This document shows positions 1 to 6,924 of a DNA stretch of 17,040 bases, in pieces. The position numbers and the translations under genes were made by a program. How positions within the stretch are numbered: position 1 is the stretch's first letter; each line of letters opens with the position of its first letter. The notes beneath the pieces are model-generated. The model ran no database searches, was not told where the DNA came from, and was given only the letters and a program-made list of their open reading frames with translations. The stretch comes from DATFGK01 sp046712825. Its GTDB lineage: Bacteria; Actinomycetota; AC-67. The stretch lies in assembly GCA_046712825.1 (NCBI GenBank), contig JBKKCR010000121.1, forward strand, positions 1 through 17,040, written 5' to 3'.

Positions 1-144
1 AGCGGCGAGCGACGCACCGGCACCGGTCTCGGTCTGTACATCTGCCGGGGGATCGTTCATGCGCACGACGGTGAGCTGATCGTCGAGCGGAGCGATCCCA
101 CCGGTACCGTCTTCGCCGTCCGGCTCCCCAAGGACCCCGAGTGA
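1..144 (+). CDS. Sensor histidine kinase, C-terminal end only (5' part outside window)
   Basis: The 47 visible residues are the end of a GHKL-type (HATPase_c) ATP-binding domain. TGTGLGLYICRGIVHAHDGEL matches the G2 box and following helix of two-component sensor kinases, followed by a terminal beta-strand pair ending VFAVRLPKDPE. In the family this domain binds ATP and phosphorylates a histidine in the dimerisation domain. The sensor and histidine regions lie upstream of the window, so the signal cannot be told. The stop codon (142-144) overlaps the GTG start of pheS at 141, so the kinase and pheST are probably cotranscribed, which is an unexpected partner for a tRNA synthetase operon. No partner regulator is visible next to it. 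The receiver protein at 8510 is too far away to be assigned as its partner. Confidence 0.85.
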   Translation, partial: SGERRTGTGLGLYICRGIVHAHDGELIVERSDPTGTVFAVRLPKDPE

Positions 145-1181
145 CGAGCGACATCCGCAGCCGCGTGGAAGCGGCGCGCGACGAGGCCCTCGTACGCGTC
201 GCGAGCGCCGGCACGCTCGCCGAGCTGCGCGAGGCCGAGGTCGCGACGACCGGACGTAAGGCGCCGCTCTCGGAGCTGAAGTCCGGGATGGGGGCGCTGC
301 CCAACGAGGAGAAGCCGGTCGCCGGCCAGGCGATCCAGCAGGCGATCAAAGCGCTGGAGGCGGCGCTCGCCGACCGCCGGGCGGAGCTCGAGACACAGGA
401 GGAGACGGCGGCTCTCGCCGGGGATCGGGTGGACGTCACGCTGCCGGGGCGCGCCATCCCGCCCGGCCATCCGCATCCGGTCTCGCTGATGCTCGATCGG
501 ATCGTCGACGTGTTCGTCGCGATGGGATACCGCGTGGCGGAGGGCCCTGAGGTCGAAACGGACTGGTACAACTTCGAGGCGCTGAACATCCCGCCGGACC
601 ACCCCGCACGCTCGATGTGGGACACGCTCTACATCGCCGGCGCGGCCACGTTGCTGAGAACGCACACGTCGCCGGTGCAGATCCGCGCTATGGAGAAGCA
701 GCCGGCTCCCATCTACATCATCGCGCCGGGCCGGACCTTCCGGCGGGACGCGTTCGACGCGACGCATTCTCCGGTCTTCCATCAGGTCGAAGGGCTCGCT
801 GTCGACCGCGGTATCACCTTCGCCGACCTCAAAGGAACGATCGACGCGTTCGCGAAGGAGATCTTCGGCTCCGAACAGCGCATCCGCTTCCGCCCGTCCT
901 ACTTTCCGTTCACCGAGCCGTCGGCCGAGGTCGACGTCGCCTGCCCCACCTGTGAAGGGGTGGGATGCTCCGCGTGCGGACGCAGCGGCTGGATCGAGCT
1001 GATGGGGGCCGGGATGGTTCACCCTCAAGTATTGCGGAACGCCGGCTACGACCCCGAGGTGTTCACGGGCTTCGCGTTCGGCATGGGGCCCGAACGCATC
1101 GCGATGCGGGCCTACGGCATCACCGACATGCGGCAGCTCTTCGACAACGACGTCCGTTTCCTCGCGAGGTTCGCCGGATGA
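141..1181 (+). CDS. pheS: Phenylalanine--tRNA ligase, alpha subunit
   Basis: This is the catalytic subunit of the alpha2beta2 phenylalanyl-tRNA synthetase, a cytoplasmic class II enzyme that charges tRNA-Phe. At 346 residues it has the usual length. An N-terminal coiled-coil arm (about residues 1-90) leads into the class II core: RTHTSPVQIRAM, then PGRTFRRDAFDATHSPVFHQ (motif 2 region), then FRPSYFPFTEPSAEVDV, and the C-terminal GFAFGMGPERIAM (motif 3). Four cysteines, C268, C271, C276 and C279, form a CxxC-x4-CxxC knuckle inside the core, so a zinc site is likely. GTG is chosen as start because it overlaps the previous stop, has AAGGA at 130-134 six bases upstream, and gives the normal N-terminus. 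The 3' end overlaps the pheT ATG (ATGA), as expected for subunits made in equal amounts. Confidence 0.97.
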   Translation: MTSDIRSRVEAARDEALVRVASAGTLAELREAEVATTGRKAPLSELKSGMGALPNEEKPVAGQAIQQAIKALEAALADRRAELETQEETAALAGDRVDVTLPGRAIPPGHPHPVSLMLDRIVDVFVAMGYRVAEGPEVETDWYNFEALNIPPDHPARSMWDTLYIAGAATLLRTHTSPVQIRAMEKQPAPIYIIAPGRTFRRDAFDATHSPVFHQVEGLAVDRGITFADLKGTIDAFAKEIFGSEQRIRFRPSYFPFTEPSAEVDVACPTCEGVGCSACGRSGWIELMGAGMVHPQVLRNAGYDPEVFTGFAFGMGPERIAMRAYGITDMRQLFDNDVRFLARFAG

Positions 1182-3571
1182 AGGTTCCTCTTTCCTGGCT
1201 CCGAGAGCTCACGCCGGTCGAAGCATCCGCCGAGGAGCTCGCGGCGCGACTGCCGGTCCACGGCCTGACGGTCGAAGAGGTCGTTCGCCCTGGAGCGGAC
1301 ATCTCCGGGGTCGTCGTCGCGCGCGTGCTCGAGGTCGAGGAGGTTCCCGGCGCGAACAAGGTCATCCTGTCGCGCGTCGACGCGGGCGAAGGTCCGCGGG
1401 AGGTCTTCGTCGGCGTGCGCAACATCGCGCCCGGCGACCTGGTTCCCTACGCGACGCCGGGCTCACGGCTGCCCGGGGGGCGCGAGATCGGCCGTCGCGA
1501 GATGTTCGGACGTATAAGCGAGGGGATGCTTTGCTCGCCGAAGGAGCTCGGGATCTCCGACGACCATTCCGGGATCCTTATCCTCGAGCCCGACGGCAAG
1601 CTCGGCCAAGACGTCCGCGAAGCGTTGGGCCTCGACGACGCGATCCTCGACATCGACATCACACCCAACCGCCCGGACCTGCTCTCGATCTCCGGCGTCG
1701 CGCGAGAGGTGGCGGCCCTGTACGGGCTGCCGCTCACGATCCCGGATCCTGGCCTCCATGAAGACGGAACCTCGGCTTCCGAGCTCGCCACGGTCACGGT
1801 CGAAGACCCCAAGGGGTGCCCCCGATACCTGGCGCGGGTCATCACGGGCGTGCGGGTCGGACCGTCGCCGGGGTGGATGCAGCGCCGGCTCCTCGCCTGC
1901 GGGATGCGGCCGATATCGGGGCCGGTCGACGTCACCAATTACGTCCTGCTCGAACGCGGCCACCCGCAACACGCGTTCGATCTCGCGAAGCTGCGCGGCC
2001 GGGCGATCGTGGTACGGAAGCCGCGGAAGGGGGAGCGTTCGCTGACGACGCTCGACGGTGTCGAGCGCTCGCTCGAGCGTGACGACGTCCTGATCTGCGA
2101 CGCCGAAGGCCCTGTGGCCGTCGGTGGCGTCATGGGCGGCGCCGACTCGGAAGTGGGGGAGGGAACCTCCGAGATCCTGCTCGAAGCCGCCTACTTCGAC
2201 CCGAAGCGGATCCTGCGCACCGCGCGACGCCTGGGCCTGCGGACCGAAGCCAGCGTCCGCTTCGAGCGCGGCGCCGACCCCGAGGCTCCGCCCGCGGCAG
2301 CCGCCCGCGCCGCGGCGCTAATCGCGGAGATCTCCGGCGGCACGGTCGCGCCGGGAGCGATCGACGTGTATCCCAAGCCCATCAAAGCCAAGCCGATCCG
2401 GCTGCGGGTCGCGCGGGCGAACGCCGTGCTCGGCATCAAGGAGACGCCGGACGATATGGCGTCGGGGTTGACGTCGCTCGGGTGCCGCGTGGAGTCCCAG
2501 ACGCGGACGGCTCTCCGCGTCGTACCGCCGACCTTCCGGCCCGACCTCCGGATCGAGCCCGACCTCATCGAGGAGATCGCCCGCCTCTACTCGTACGAAC
2601 GGATCCCCGTCACGCTACCGGCGTCGGGTCGCGTCGGTGGGCTCAGCCCGGAACAGACCCTTCGCCGCTTGATACGGCGGCTCATGCTCGGCTCGGGGCT
2701 CTCCGAGGCGCAGACGCTTTCGATGCTGCCGCCCTCGCTGCCCGACCGGCTCGAGCTCCCCGCCGATCATCCATGGCGCAACACTCTCGTGCTCGCGAAC
2801 CCCTTGTCGGAGGAGGAATCGGTTCTTCGTCCGTCACTGATCCCGGGGTTGCTGCTCGTCGCGTCGAAGAATCTCGCGCGCCGGAACACGACCGTAACGG
2901 TGTTCGAGATCGGGAACACCTTCGAGCCTTCGGATCAGGAGCTCCCAACGGAGCGCCTGCGGGTTGCCTGGTTGCAGACGGGACCGGTTCCGACGTCGTG
3001 GCACCGGCCGCACCGGGGCTTCGACTTCTACGATGCGAAAGGCGTGCTCGCCCGCGTGGCCGAAGGCCTCGGCATCGAGGGTGTCGCGGTCGAGTCGGCC
3101 GAGCCGGCACCGATGCACCCCGGCCGAGCCGCGCGCGTCCTGCTCGGCGGCGCGGAGATCGGGCTCGTAGCCGAGCTCCACCCGCGTGCGGCCCGGGCAC
3201 TGGACCTTCCCGCGCGCGTCGCGGTGGGTGAGCTCCTCCTCGCGCCGCTGATCGCGGCGGCACGCACCTGGGCGCCGGGAGACCTGCCCCGGTTCCCGGC
3301 CGTCACCCGCGACCTGGCGCTCCTCGTGCCGGCGACCACCCCCGCCACCCAGGTCGAGTCCATCATCCGCGTTGCCGCCGGCGACCTGCTTGAGGCCGTG
3401 GACGTCTTCGACGTGTACCCGGGGGAGGAGTTCGGCCAGCCCGGGAAGGTGAGCCTGGCCTTCTCGCTCTCGTTCCGACACTCCGAGCGCACGCTCACCG
3501 ACGCGGAGATCGCCGAGGTCATGGCCACGATCACATCCGCCGTCTCCGCGGCCGGCTGGGTCGTCCGCTAA
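1178..3571 (+). CDS. pheT: Phenylalanine--tRNA ligase, beta subunit
   Basis: This is the large subunit of phenylalanyl-tRNA synthetase (797 residues, normal length), which carries tRNA recognition and editing. It begins MKVPLSWLRELTPVE, the standard PheT N-terminus. An EMAP-II/Trbp111-like tRNA-binding domain (about 40-150) runs through GMLCSPKELGI. Next come the B3/B4 editing region and B5 (DIDITPNRPDLLSISGVARE, then the VDVTNYVLLERGHPQHAFD block), the catalytic-like B6/B7 core, and a C-terminal ferredoxin-fold anticodon-binding domain (from about 700: RFPAVTRDLALLVP through SLSFRHSERTLTDAEI). The reading frame stays open upstream into pheS, but ATG 1178 is the true start: it gives the canonical N-terminus and an ATGA overlap with the pheS stop. 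A GAGG lies upstream at about 1166-1169. Confidence 0.97.
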   Translation: MKVPLSWLRELTPVEASAEELAARLPVHGLTVEEVVRPGADISGVVVARVLEVEEVPGANKVILSRVDAGEGPREVFVGVRNIAPGDLVPYATPGSRLPGGREIGRREMFGRISEGMLCSPKELGISDDHSGILILEPDGKLGQDVREALGLDDAILDIDITPNRPDLLSISGVAREVAALYGLPLTIPDPGLHEDGTSASELATVTVEDPKGCPRYLARVITGVRVGPSPGWMQRRLLACGMRPISGPVDVTNYVLLERGHPQHAFDLAKLRGRAIVVRKPRKGERSLTTLDGVERSLERDDVLICDAEGPVAVGGVMGGADSEVGEGTSEILLEAAYFDPKRILRTARRLGLRTEASVRFERGADPEAPPAAAARAAALIAEISGGTVAPGAIDVYPKPIKAKPIRLRVARANAVLGIKETPDDMASGLTSLGCRVESQTRTALRVVPPTFRPDLRIEPDLIEEIARLYSYERIPVTLPASGRVGGLSPEQTLRRLIRRLMLGSGLSEAQTLSMLPPSLPDRLELPADHPWRNTLVLANPLSEEESVLRPSLIPGLLLVASKNLARRNTTVTVFEIGNTFEPSDQELPTERLRVAWLQTGPVPTSWHRPHRGFDFYDAKGVLARVAEGLGIEGVAVESAEPAPMHPGRAARVLLGGAEIGLVAELHPRAARALDLPARVAVGELLLAPLIAAARTWAPGDLPRFPAVTRDLALLVPATTPATQVESIIRVAAGDLLEAVDVFDVYPGEEFGQPGKVSLAFSLSFRHSERTLTDAEIAEVMATITSAVSAAGWVVR

Positions 3572-3572
3572 A

Positions 3573-3595
3573 GCGTCGAACCGGCCGATCGACGC
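3573..3595 (+). terminator. GC-rich hairpin just after pheT, possible terminator
   Basis: A perfect 7-bp stem, GCGTCGA (3573-3579) and TCGACGC (3589-3595), with a 9-base loop starts two bases after the pheT stop. There is no T tract, so it is not a classic intrinsic terminator. GC-rich hairpins without T tracts are often proposed as terminators or 3'-end stabilisers in Actinobacteria. The position supports the call, but function is inferred. Confidence 0.45.
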
Positions 3596-3624
3596 GATAC
3601 GCGGTTGACCATCCACCCCTTGTG

Positions 3625-3651
3625 GTGACACCATTTGGGTGGTTTCGTCAC
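3625..3651 (+). other. Nested inverted repeat / RNA hairpin upstream of the microprotein gene
   Basis: GTGACACCA (3625-3633) can pair with TGGT (3640-3643) and GTCAC (3647-3651). This gives nine base pairs around a TTTGGG loop with a three-base bulge. The same stretch also contains TGGTG-A-CACCA (3624-3634 region) as a near-perfect DNA palindrome. It lies in the untranslated stretch ahead of the 23-codon frame at 3706. It could be a leader RNA structure or an operator; the sequence alone does not say which. Confidence 0.35.
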
Positions 3652-3668
3652 TCCGTCGTCCGGTGGGG

Positions 3669-3688
3669 GTCGCCTCTGAGAAGGCGGC
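3669..3688 (+). other. Stem-loop directly upstream of the microprotein Shine-Dalgarno
   Basis: GTCGCCT (3669-3675) pairs with AGGCGGC (3682-3688) in seven base pairs, one of them G-T, around the loop CTGAGA. It ends two bases before the purine-rich ribosome binding site at 3691-3700. Such a position could keep the site exposed or influence its use. It is described from sequence only. Confidence 0.35.
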
Positions 3689-3705
3689 AGGGGGAGGTGG
3701 AAGGC

Positions 3706-3777
3706 GTGCTGTTCATCGCGATCATCCTCTACGCCGCCGCGATCGTGGCCGTGGCCCACGCACTGGCTCGCGAGTAG
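3706..3777 (+). CDS. Predicted 23-residue membrane microprotein
   Basis: A 24-codon frame starts with GTG at 3706 and ends with TAG at 3775-3777. GGAGGTG (3693-3699) is a near-ideal match to the anti-Shine-Dalgarno and ends six bases before the start, one of the strongest ribosome binding sites in the window. The peptide begins MLFIAIILYAAA and ends ALARE. About 20 uninterrupted hydrophobic residues are followed by a charged tail, as in single-pass membrane microproteins. No family is recognised and no function is assigned. It stands alone between pheT and argC, with hairpins on both sides (3625-3688 and 3797-3817), so it may form its own small transcription unit. It could instead be a leader peptide, but it has no run of arginine or phenylalanine codons that would suggest attenuation by those amino acids. 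Confidence 0.5.
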   Translation: MLFIAIILYAAAIVAVAHALARE

Positions 3778-3796
3778 CCGACAAACGGCCCCTCCG

Positions 3797-3817
3797 CAGC
3801 ATGTCGGGACGATGCTG
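3797..3817 (+). terminator. Hairpin between the microprotein gene and the argC promoter
   Basis: CAGCAT (3797-3802) and ATGCTG (3812-3817) form a perfect 6-bp stem with a 9-base loop. It begins 20 bases after the microprotein stop and ends just before the ARG box, so it could end the short upstream transcript. No T tract follows, so the call is tentative. Confidence 0.3.
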
Positions 3818-3823
3818 AACCGG

Positions 3824-3841
3824 CTTGAATAACTATTCATT
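3824..3841 (+). promoter_or_regulatory. ARG box: ArgR operator of the arginine operon
   Basis: TGAATA-AC-TATTCA (3826-3839) is a perfect inverted repeat with 6-base arms. The surrounding 18 bases fit the E. coli ARG box consensus TNTGAATWWWWATTCANW at all but two positions. It overlaps the predicted -35 element and spacer of the argC promoter, so bound ArgR would block RNA polymerase. The repressor gene argR lies in the same operon at 9801. The AT-rich sequence stands out against very GC-rich surroundings. Confidence 0.85.
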
Positions 3842-3855
3842 CTGTCGTATATAGT
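3825..3855 (+). promoter_or_regulatory. Promoter of the arg operon, leaderless or nearly so
   Basis: TTGAAT (3825-3830) is a plausible -35. Seventeen bases later comes TATATA (3848-3853), and the overlapping TATAGT (3850-3855) fits the actinobacterial TANNNT -10 pattern. The ATG of argC at 3863 lies seven bases after TATAGT, where transcription would be expected to begin. No Shine-Dalgarno is seen between the -10 and the ATG. The mRNA is therefore probably leaderless or has a leader of only a few bases. Confidence 0.7.
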
Positions 3856-3862
3856 GCTCCAC

Positions 3863-4897
3863 ATGTCCTTCCGGGTTGGGGTGGTCGGCGCGTCCGGGTA
3901 CACGGGAGCGGAGCTGCTACGTCTCTTGGCCGCTCACCCAGGACTCGAGCCCGTGGTCGCCACGTCGCGCGAGTTCGCCGGGAAGGACGTTGCCTCGGTC
4001 TACCCGAACCTCGTCGCCTACGCCGGCCGGTCCTACGATGAGCTCGACGCCGGCAAACTCACCGATCTCGATCTGGTGTTCCTGGCTCTTCCGCACGGCG
4101 CCTCGATGGAGCTCGGCGCACGGATCGCCGAAGCCGGAGTCCGGGTCGTCGACCTCTCGGCAGATTTCCGGCTGGAGGACCCCGAGGCGTACCCGGAATG
4201 GTTCGGCTCGGCTCACACCGCACCCGAGTGGCTCGGGAAATGGGCGTACGGTCTCCCCGAGCTTCACCGCCAGGAGATCGCCGGCGGTCACGCGGTCGCG
4301 AATCCGGGCTGCTACCCGACGGCCGCGTTGCTCGCCCTCGCGCCGCTGGTGACGGGTCGGCTGATCGATCCGGCGACGATCGTCATCAGCGCCGCCTCCG
4401 GTGTTTCCGGTGCGGGCCGCGGGCTGAGCGCCGGTGTGCACTTCGCGAACGTCGACGCGAGCTTCAAGGCGTACACGGTCACCGGCCACAAGCACACGCC
4501 GGAGATCGAGCAAGAGCTGTCGCGCCTTTCCGGCGGACAGGTCAACGTGTCGTTCGTGCCGCATCTGGTTCCGATGCCGCGGGGGCTGCTCGCGACCTGC
4601 TTCGCGCAACTCGCGGCGGACGCCGATCCGAGCGTGGTCGCGCAGGCACCGTCGGCCTTCTACGCGAGTGAGCCCTTCGTGCGTGCCACTCCGGCTCCGC
4701 CCGAGACGAAGTACACCCTCGGTTCCAACGCCTGCCACGTGTGGGCGACCGCCGACGTGCGCACCGGGAGGGCGATCGCCATCGCGGCGATCGACAACCT
4801 CGGGAAAGGCGCGGCCGGCCAGGCCATCCAGAACGCGAACCTCATGCTGGGTCTGCCGGAGACGCTCGGGCTCACCGCGGAAGGCGTGTTCCCGTGA
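3863..4897 (+). CDS. argC: N-acetyl-gamma-glutamyl-phosphate reductase
   Basis: ArgC reduces N-acetylglutamyl phosphate to the semialdehyde with NADPH, the third step of arginine synthesis (cytoplasmic). At 344 residues it has the usual length. The N-terminus VGVVGASGYTGAELLRLL is the nucleotide-binding fold (GxxGxxG). ANPGCYPTAALLAL carries the catalytic cysteine C150, and GHKHTPEIEQEL carries the conserved histidine pair (H209, H211). The ATG at 3863 is preferred over the in-frame GTG at 3854, because that GTG lies within the promoter -10 region and would not be transcribed. This is the first gene of the arginine operon, directly behind the ARG box. The stop overlaps the GTG of argJ (GTGA, 4894-4897). 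Confidence 0.96.
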   Translation: MSFRVGVVGASGYTGAELLRLLAAHPGLEPVVATSREFAGKDVASVYPNLVAYAGRSYDELDAGKLTDLDLVFLALPHGASMELGARIAEAGVRVVDLSADFRLEDPEAYPEWFGSAHTAPEWLGKWAYGLPELHRQEIAGGHAVANPGCYPTAALLALAPLVTGRLIDPATIVISAASGVSGAGRGLSAGVHFANVDASFKAYTVTGHKHTPEIEQELSRLSGGQVNVSFVPHLVPMPRGLLATCFAQLAADADPSVVAQAPSAFYASEPFVRATPAPPETKYTLGSNACHVWATADVRTGRAIAIAAIDNLGKGAAGQAIQNANLMLGLPETLGLTAEGVFP

Positions 4898-6063
4898 ATC
4901 TCCCGCAGGGGTTCCGCGCGAGCGGCGTCGCGGCCGGACTCAAGGCGTCCGGCCGTCCGGACGTCGGTCTGCTCGTGTCCGACCTGCCGGCGCTCGCCGT
5001 CGGCGTGTTCACGACCAACCGCGTGCAGGCCGCTCCGATCGAGGTCACGAAGCGGCATGTGCGCAGGGGATCTGCGCGTGCGGTGGTGGTGAACGCCGGC
5101 AACGCCAACGCCTGCACCGGCTCGCAGGGCCTGAAGGACGCGCGCGCGATGGCTAAGGAAACAGCGGCCCTGCTCAAGACCAAGGAGCAGCAGATCCTGG
5201 TCGCGTCGACCGGCGTCATCGGCGTTCCGATGGACATGGCCAAGACCCGGGCGGGGATCACAGCGGCTGCTGCGGCGCTCGATCCCGGCGGGCTCGACGC
5301 GCTGGCCGGCGCGATCATGACGACCGACACCCGGCCGAAGACGGCTGCGGCCGATGTGCCGGGCGGCTCGGTGGTCGGCGTCGCCAAGGGCGCCGGCATG
5401 ATCGCCCCCGAGATGGCGACGATGCTGTGCTTCCTGGCGACCGACGCGCCGGCGGACAGGGGCGTCCTAGCCCAGGCGCTGCAACGAGCGACCGCGTCGA
5501 GCTTCAACCTGATCTCGGTCGACGGCTGTCGCTCCACGAACGACTGCGTCCTTTTCCTCGCGAACGGAGCCGGAGGTGGGGAGCCGCTGACCGCCGAGCA
5601 CCCCGAGCTCCAGGCGTTCGAGGCCGGGGTCGCCGAGGTGTGCCGCTCCCTCGCGCGGCAGATAGTCGACGACGGCGAGGGCGCGACGAAGGTCGTGGCC
5701 GTGACCGTCAAAGGAGCGGTCAACGACCGTGAGGCGCGCGAGGCCGCGCTGCGGATCGCCGATTCGGTCCTGCTTCGCTGCGCGCTGCACGGCGCCGACC
5801 CGAACTGGGGCCGCGTGCTGGCGGCGCTCGGCACGACCCGCATCCCGTTCGACCCGCACGTCGTCGACGTGTGGCTCGGCGGGGAGCAGCTCGCGATGGG
5901 TGGAGCTCTCGGCCCCGGCGATCGCGACAAGGCGCGGGCCGCGCTGCTCGAGCGCGAGGTCGAGGTGCTCGTCGACCTTAACCGCGGAGACGCGTCGACG
6001 ACGGTGCTCACGAACGACCTATCTCCCGAGTACATCCGGATCAACGCGGAGTACTCGACGTGA
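4894..6063 (+). CDS. argJ: Ornithine acetyltransferase (ArgJ), probably bifunctional with N-acetylglutamate synthase activity
   Basis: ArgJ transfers the acetyl group from N-acetylornithine to glutamate, recycling acetyl in the cyclic arginine pathway. Bifunctional members also use acetyl-CoA. At 389 residues it has the normal length. The precursor cuts itself in the motif GAGMIAPEMATMLCF, and the nucleophile of the beta chain is the threonine of ATML (T176, cleavage A175/T176). TTNRVQAAPIEV near the N-terminus, NAGNANACTG and GADPNWGRVLAALG are further family blocks. The frame stays open upstream through the end of argC, but GTG 4894 gives the canonical N-terminus and a 4-base overlap. No argA is visible, which fits the cyclic route. 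Whether the enzyme is truly bifunctional cannot be decided from sequence. Confidence 0.95.
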   Translation: MNLPQGFRASGVAAGLKASGRPDVGLLVSDLPALAVGVFTTNRVQAAPIEVTKRHVRRGSARAVVVNAGNANACTGSQGLKDARAMAKETAALLKTKEQQILVASTGVIGVPMDMAKTRAGITAAAAALDPGGLDALAGAIMTTDTRPKTAAADVPGGSVVGVAKGAGMIAPEMATMLCFLATDAPADRGVLAQALQRATASSFNLISVDGCRSTNDCVLFLANGAGGGEPLTAEHPELQAFEAGVAEVCRSLARQIVDDGEGATKVVAVTVKGAVNDREAREAALRIADSVLLRCALHGADPNWGRVLAALGTTRIPFDPHVVDVWLGGEQLAMGGALGPGDRDKARAALLEREVEVLVDLNRGDASTTVLTNDLSPEYIRINAEYST

Positions 6064-6911
6064 CGCTCGACGCGACCGGCAAGGCGCGCATCCTGATGGA
6101 GGCGCTGCCCTACATCAAGCGCTACCACGGCCGGACGGTCGTGGTGAAGTACGGCGGCGCGGCGATGGAGGATCCGGCGCTCCGCGCCTCGTTCGCGAAC
6201 GACATCGTGCTGATGCGCTATGTCGGGATGAACCCGGTCGTGGTGCACGGCGGCGGCCCGCAGATCTCGGCGCACATCAAGCGCCTCGGCGGCGAGCCGT
6301 CGTTCGTCGGCGGGTACCGCGTGACGACCGCCGCCGACCTCGAGGTCGTGCGCATGGTGCTCGTCGGGGTCATCAACAAGGACATCGTCTCGTTGATCAA
6401 CCGGCACGGCACGCTCGCGGCGGGGTTGTCGGGCGAGGACGGGAACTTGATCTCGGTCCGCCGAAAGAAGCACCCGGCGGGCGATCTCGGCTTCGTCGGC
6501 GACGTCGAACGCGTCAATCCCGGGATCCTGACCGATCTGCTGCGCGACTTCATCCCGGTGATCGCGTCGCTCGGCGTCGATCCGGAAGGCCAGCCCCACA
6601 ACGTAAACGCCGACGAGGTCGCCGCGGCCGTCGCCGAGGCGCTCGGCGCCGACAAGCTCGTGTACCTCACCAACGTTGCCGGCATCCTCGGCAGCGAGGG
6701 CGAGCTGATCGGCCAGTTGTCCGCCGACCGGGCCGCCGAGCTCAAGGCGACGGGAGCCGTCGGCGAGGGGATGATCCCGAAGATCGACTCCGCGCTGAAC
6801 GCCATCAAGGGTGGGGTTCCCGGGGTCACGATCTTGGACGGGCGCCTGGAGCACGCGCTCCTGCTCGAGATATTCACCGACTCCGGTGTCGGCACGATGG
6901 TGACGGCATGA
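6060..6911 (+). CDS. argB: Acetylglutamate kinase
   Basis: ArgB phosphorylates N-acetylglutamate with ATP and is often the arginine-inhibited control step. It is an amino-acid kinase family protein of 283 residues. VVVKYGGAAM (lysine K30) and VVHGGGPQI (glycine-rich loop, about 61-69) bind ATP and substrate, and NVNADEVAAAVAEALGADKLVYLTN is the conserved second half. The roughly 20-residue N-terminal stretch (ILMEALPYIKRY) resembles the N-terminal helix found in arginine-sensitive hexameric members, so feedback inhibition is plausible but inferred. The GTG start overlaps the argJ stop (GTGA). The stop lies 13 bases before the preferred start of argD. Confidence 0.96.
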   Translation: MTLDATGKARILMEALPYIKRYHGRTVVVKYGGAAMEDPALRASFANDIVLMRYVGMNPVVVHGGGPQISAHIKRLGGEPSFVGGYRVTTAADLEVVRMVLVGVINKDIVSLINRHGTLAAGLSGEDGNLISVRRKKHPAGDLGFVGDVERVNPGILTDLLRDFIPVIASLGVDPEGQPHNVNADEVAAAVAEALGADKLVYLTNVAGILGSEGELIGQLSADRAAELKATGAVGEGMIPKIDSALNAIKGGVPGVTILDGRLEHALLLEIFTDSGVGTMVTA

Positions 6912-6924
6912 GAGGATGGCGGGC

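Noticed and set aside
3706..3777. The 23-residue frame as an attenuation leader peptide for arg or phe genes
   Set aside because: It contains a single arginine and a single phenylalanine codon and no codon run, and it is separated from argC by a promoter with its own operator.
3854..3862. GTG at 3854 as the start of argC
   Set aside because: It lies in the -10 region of the promoter, has no ribosome binding site, and adds three residues not expected for ArgC.
3572..3862. T-box riboswitch or tRNA gene in the pheT-argC gap
   Set aside because: No T-box-like sequence, antiterminator with T tract or cloverleaf with tRNA-like arms could be made out by eye; the hairpins are short and unrelated.
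4872..6854. A 660-codon open frame on the minus strand across argJ and argB
   Set aside because: It is antisense to two well-recognised genes, its translation is rich in Arg, Ser, Ala and Pro with no known motif, and long antisense frames are common at this GC content.
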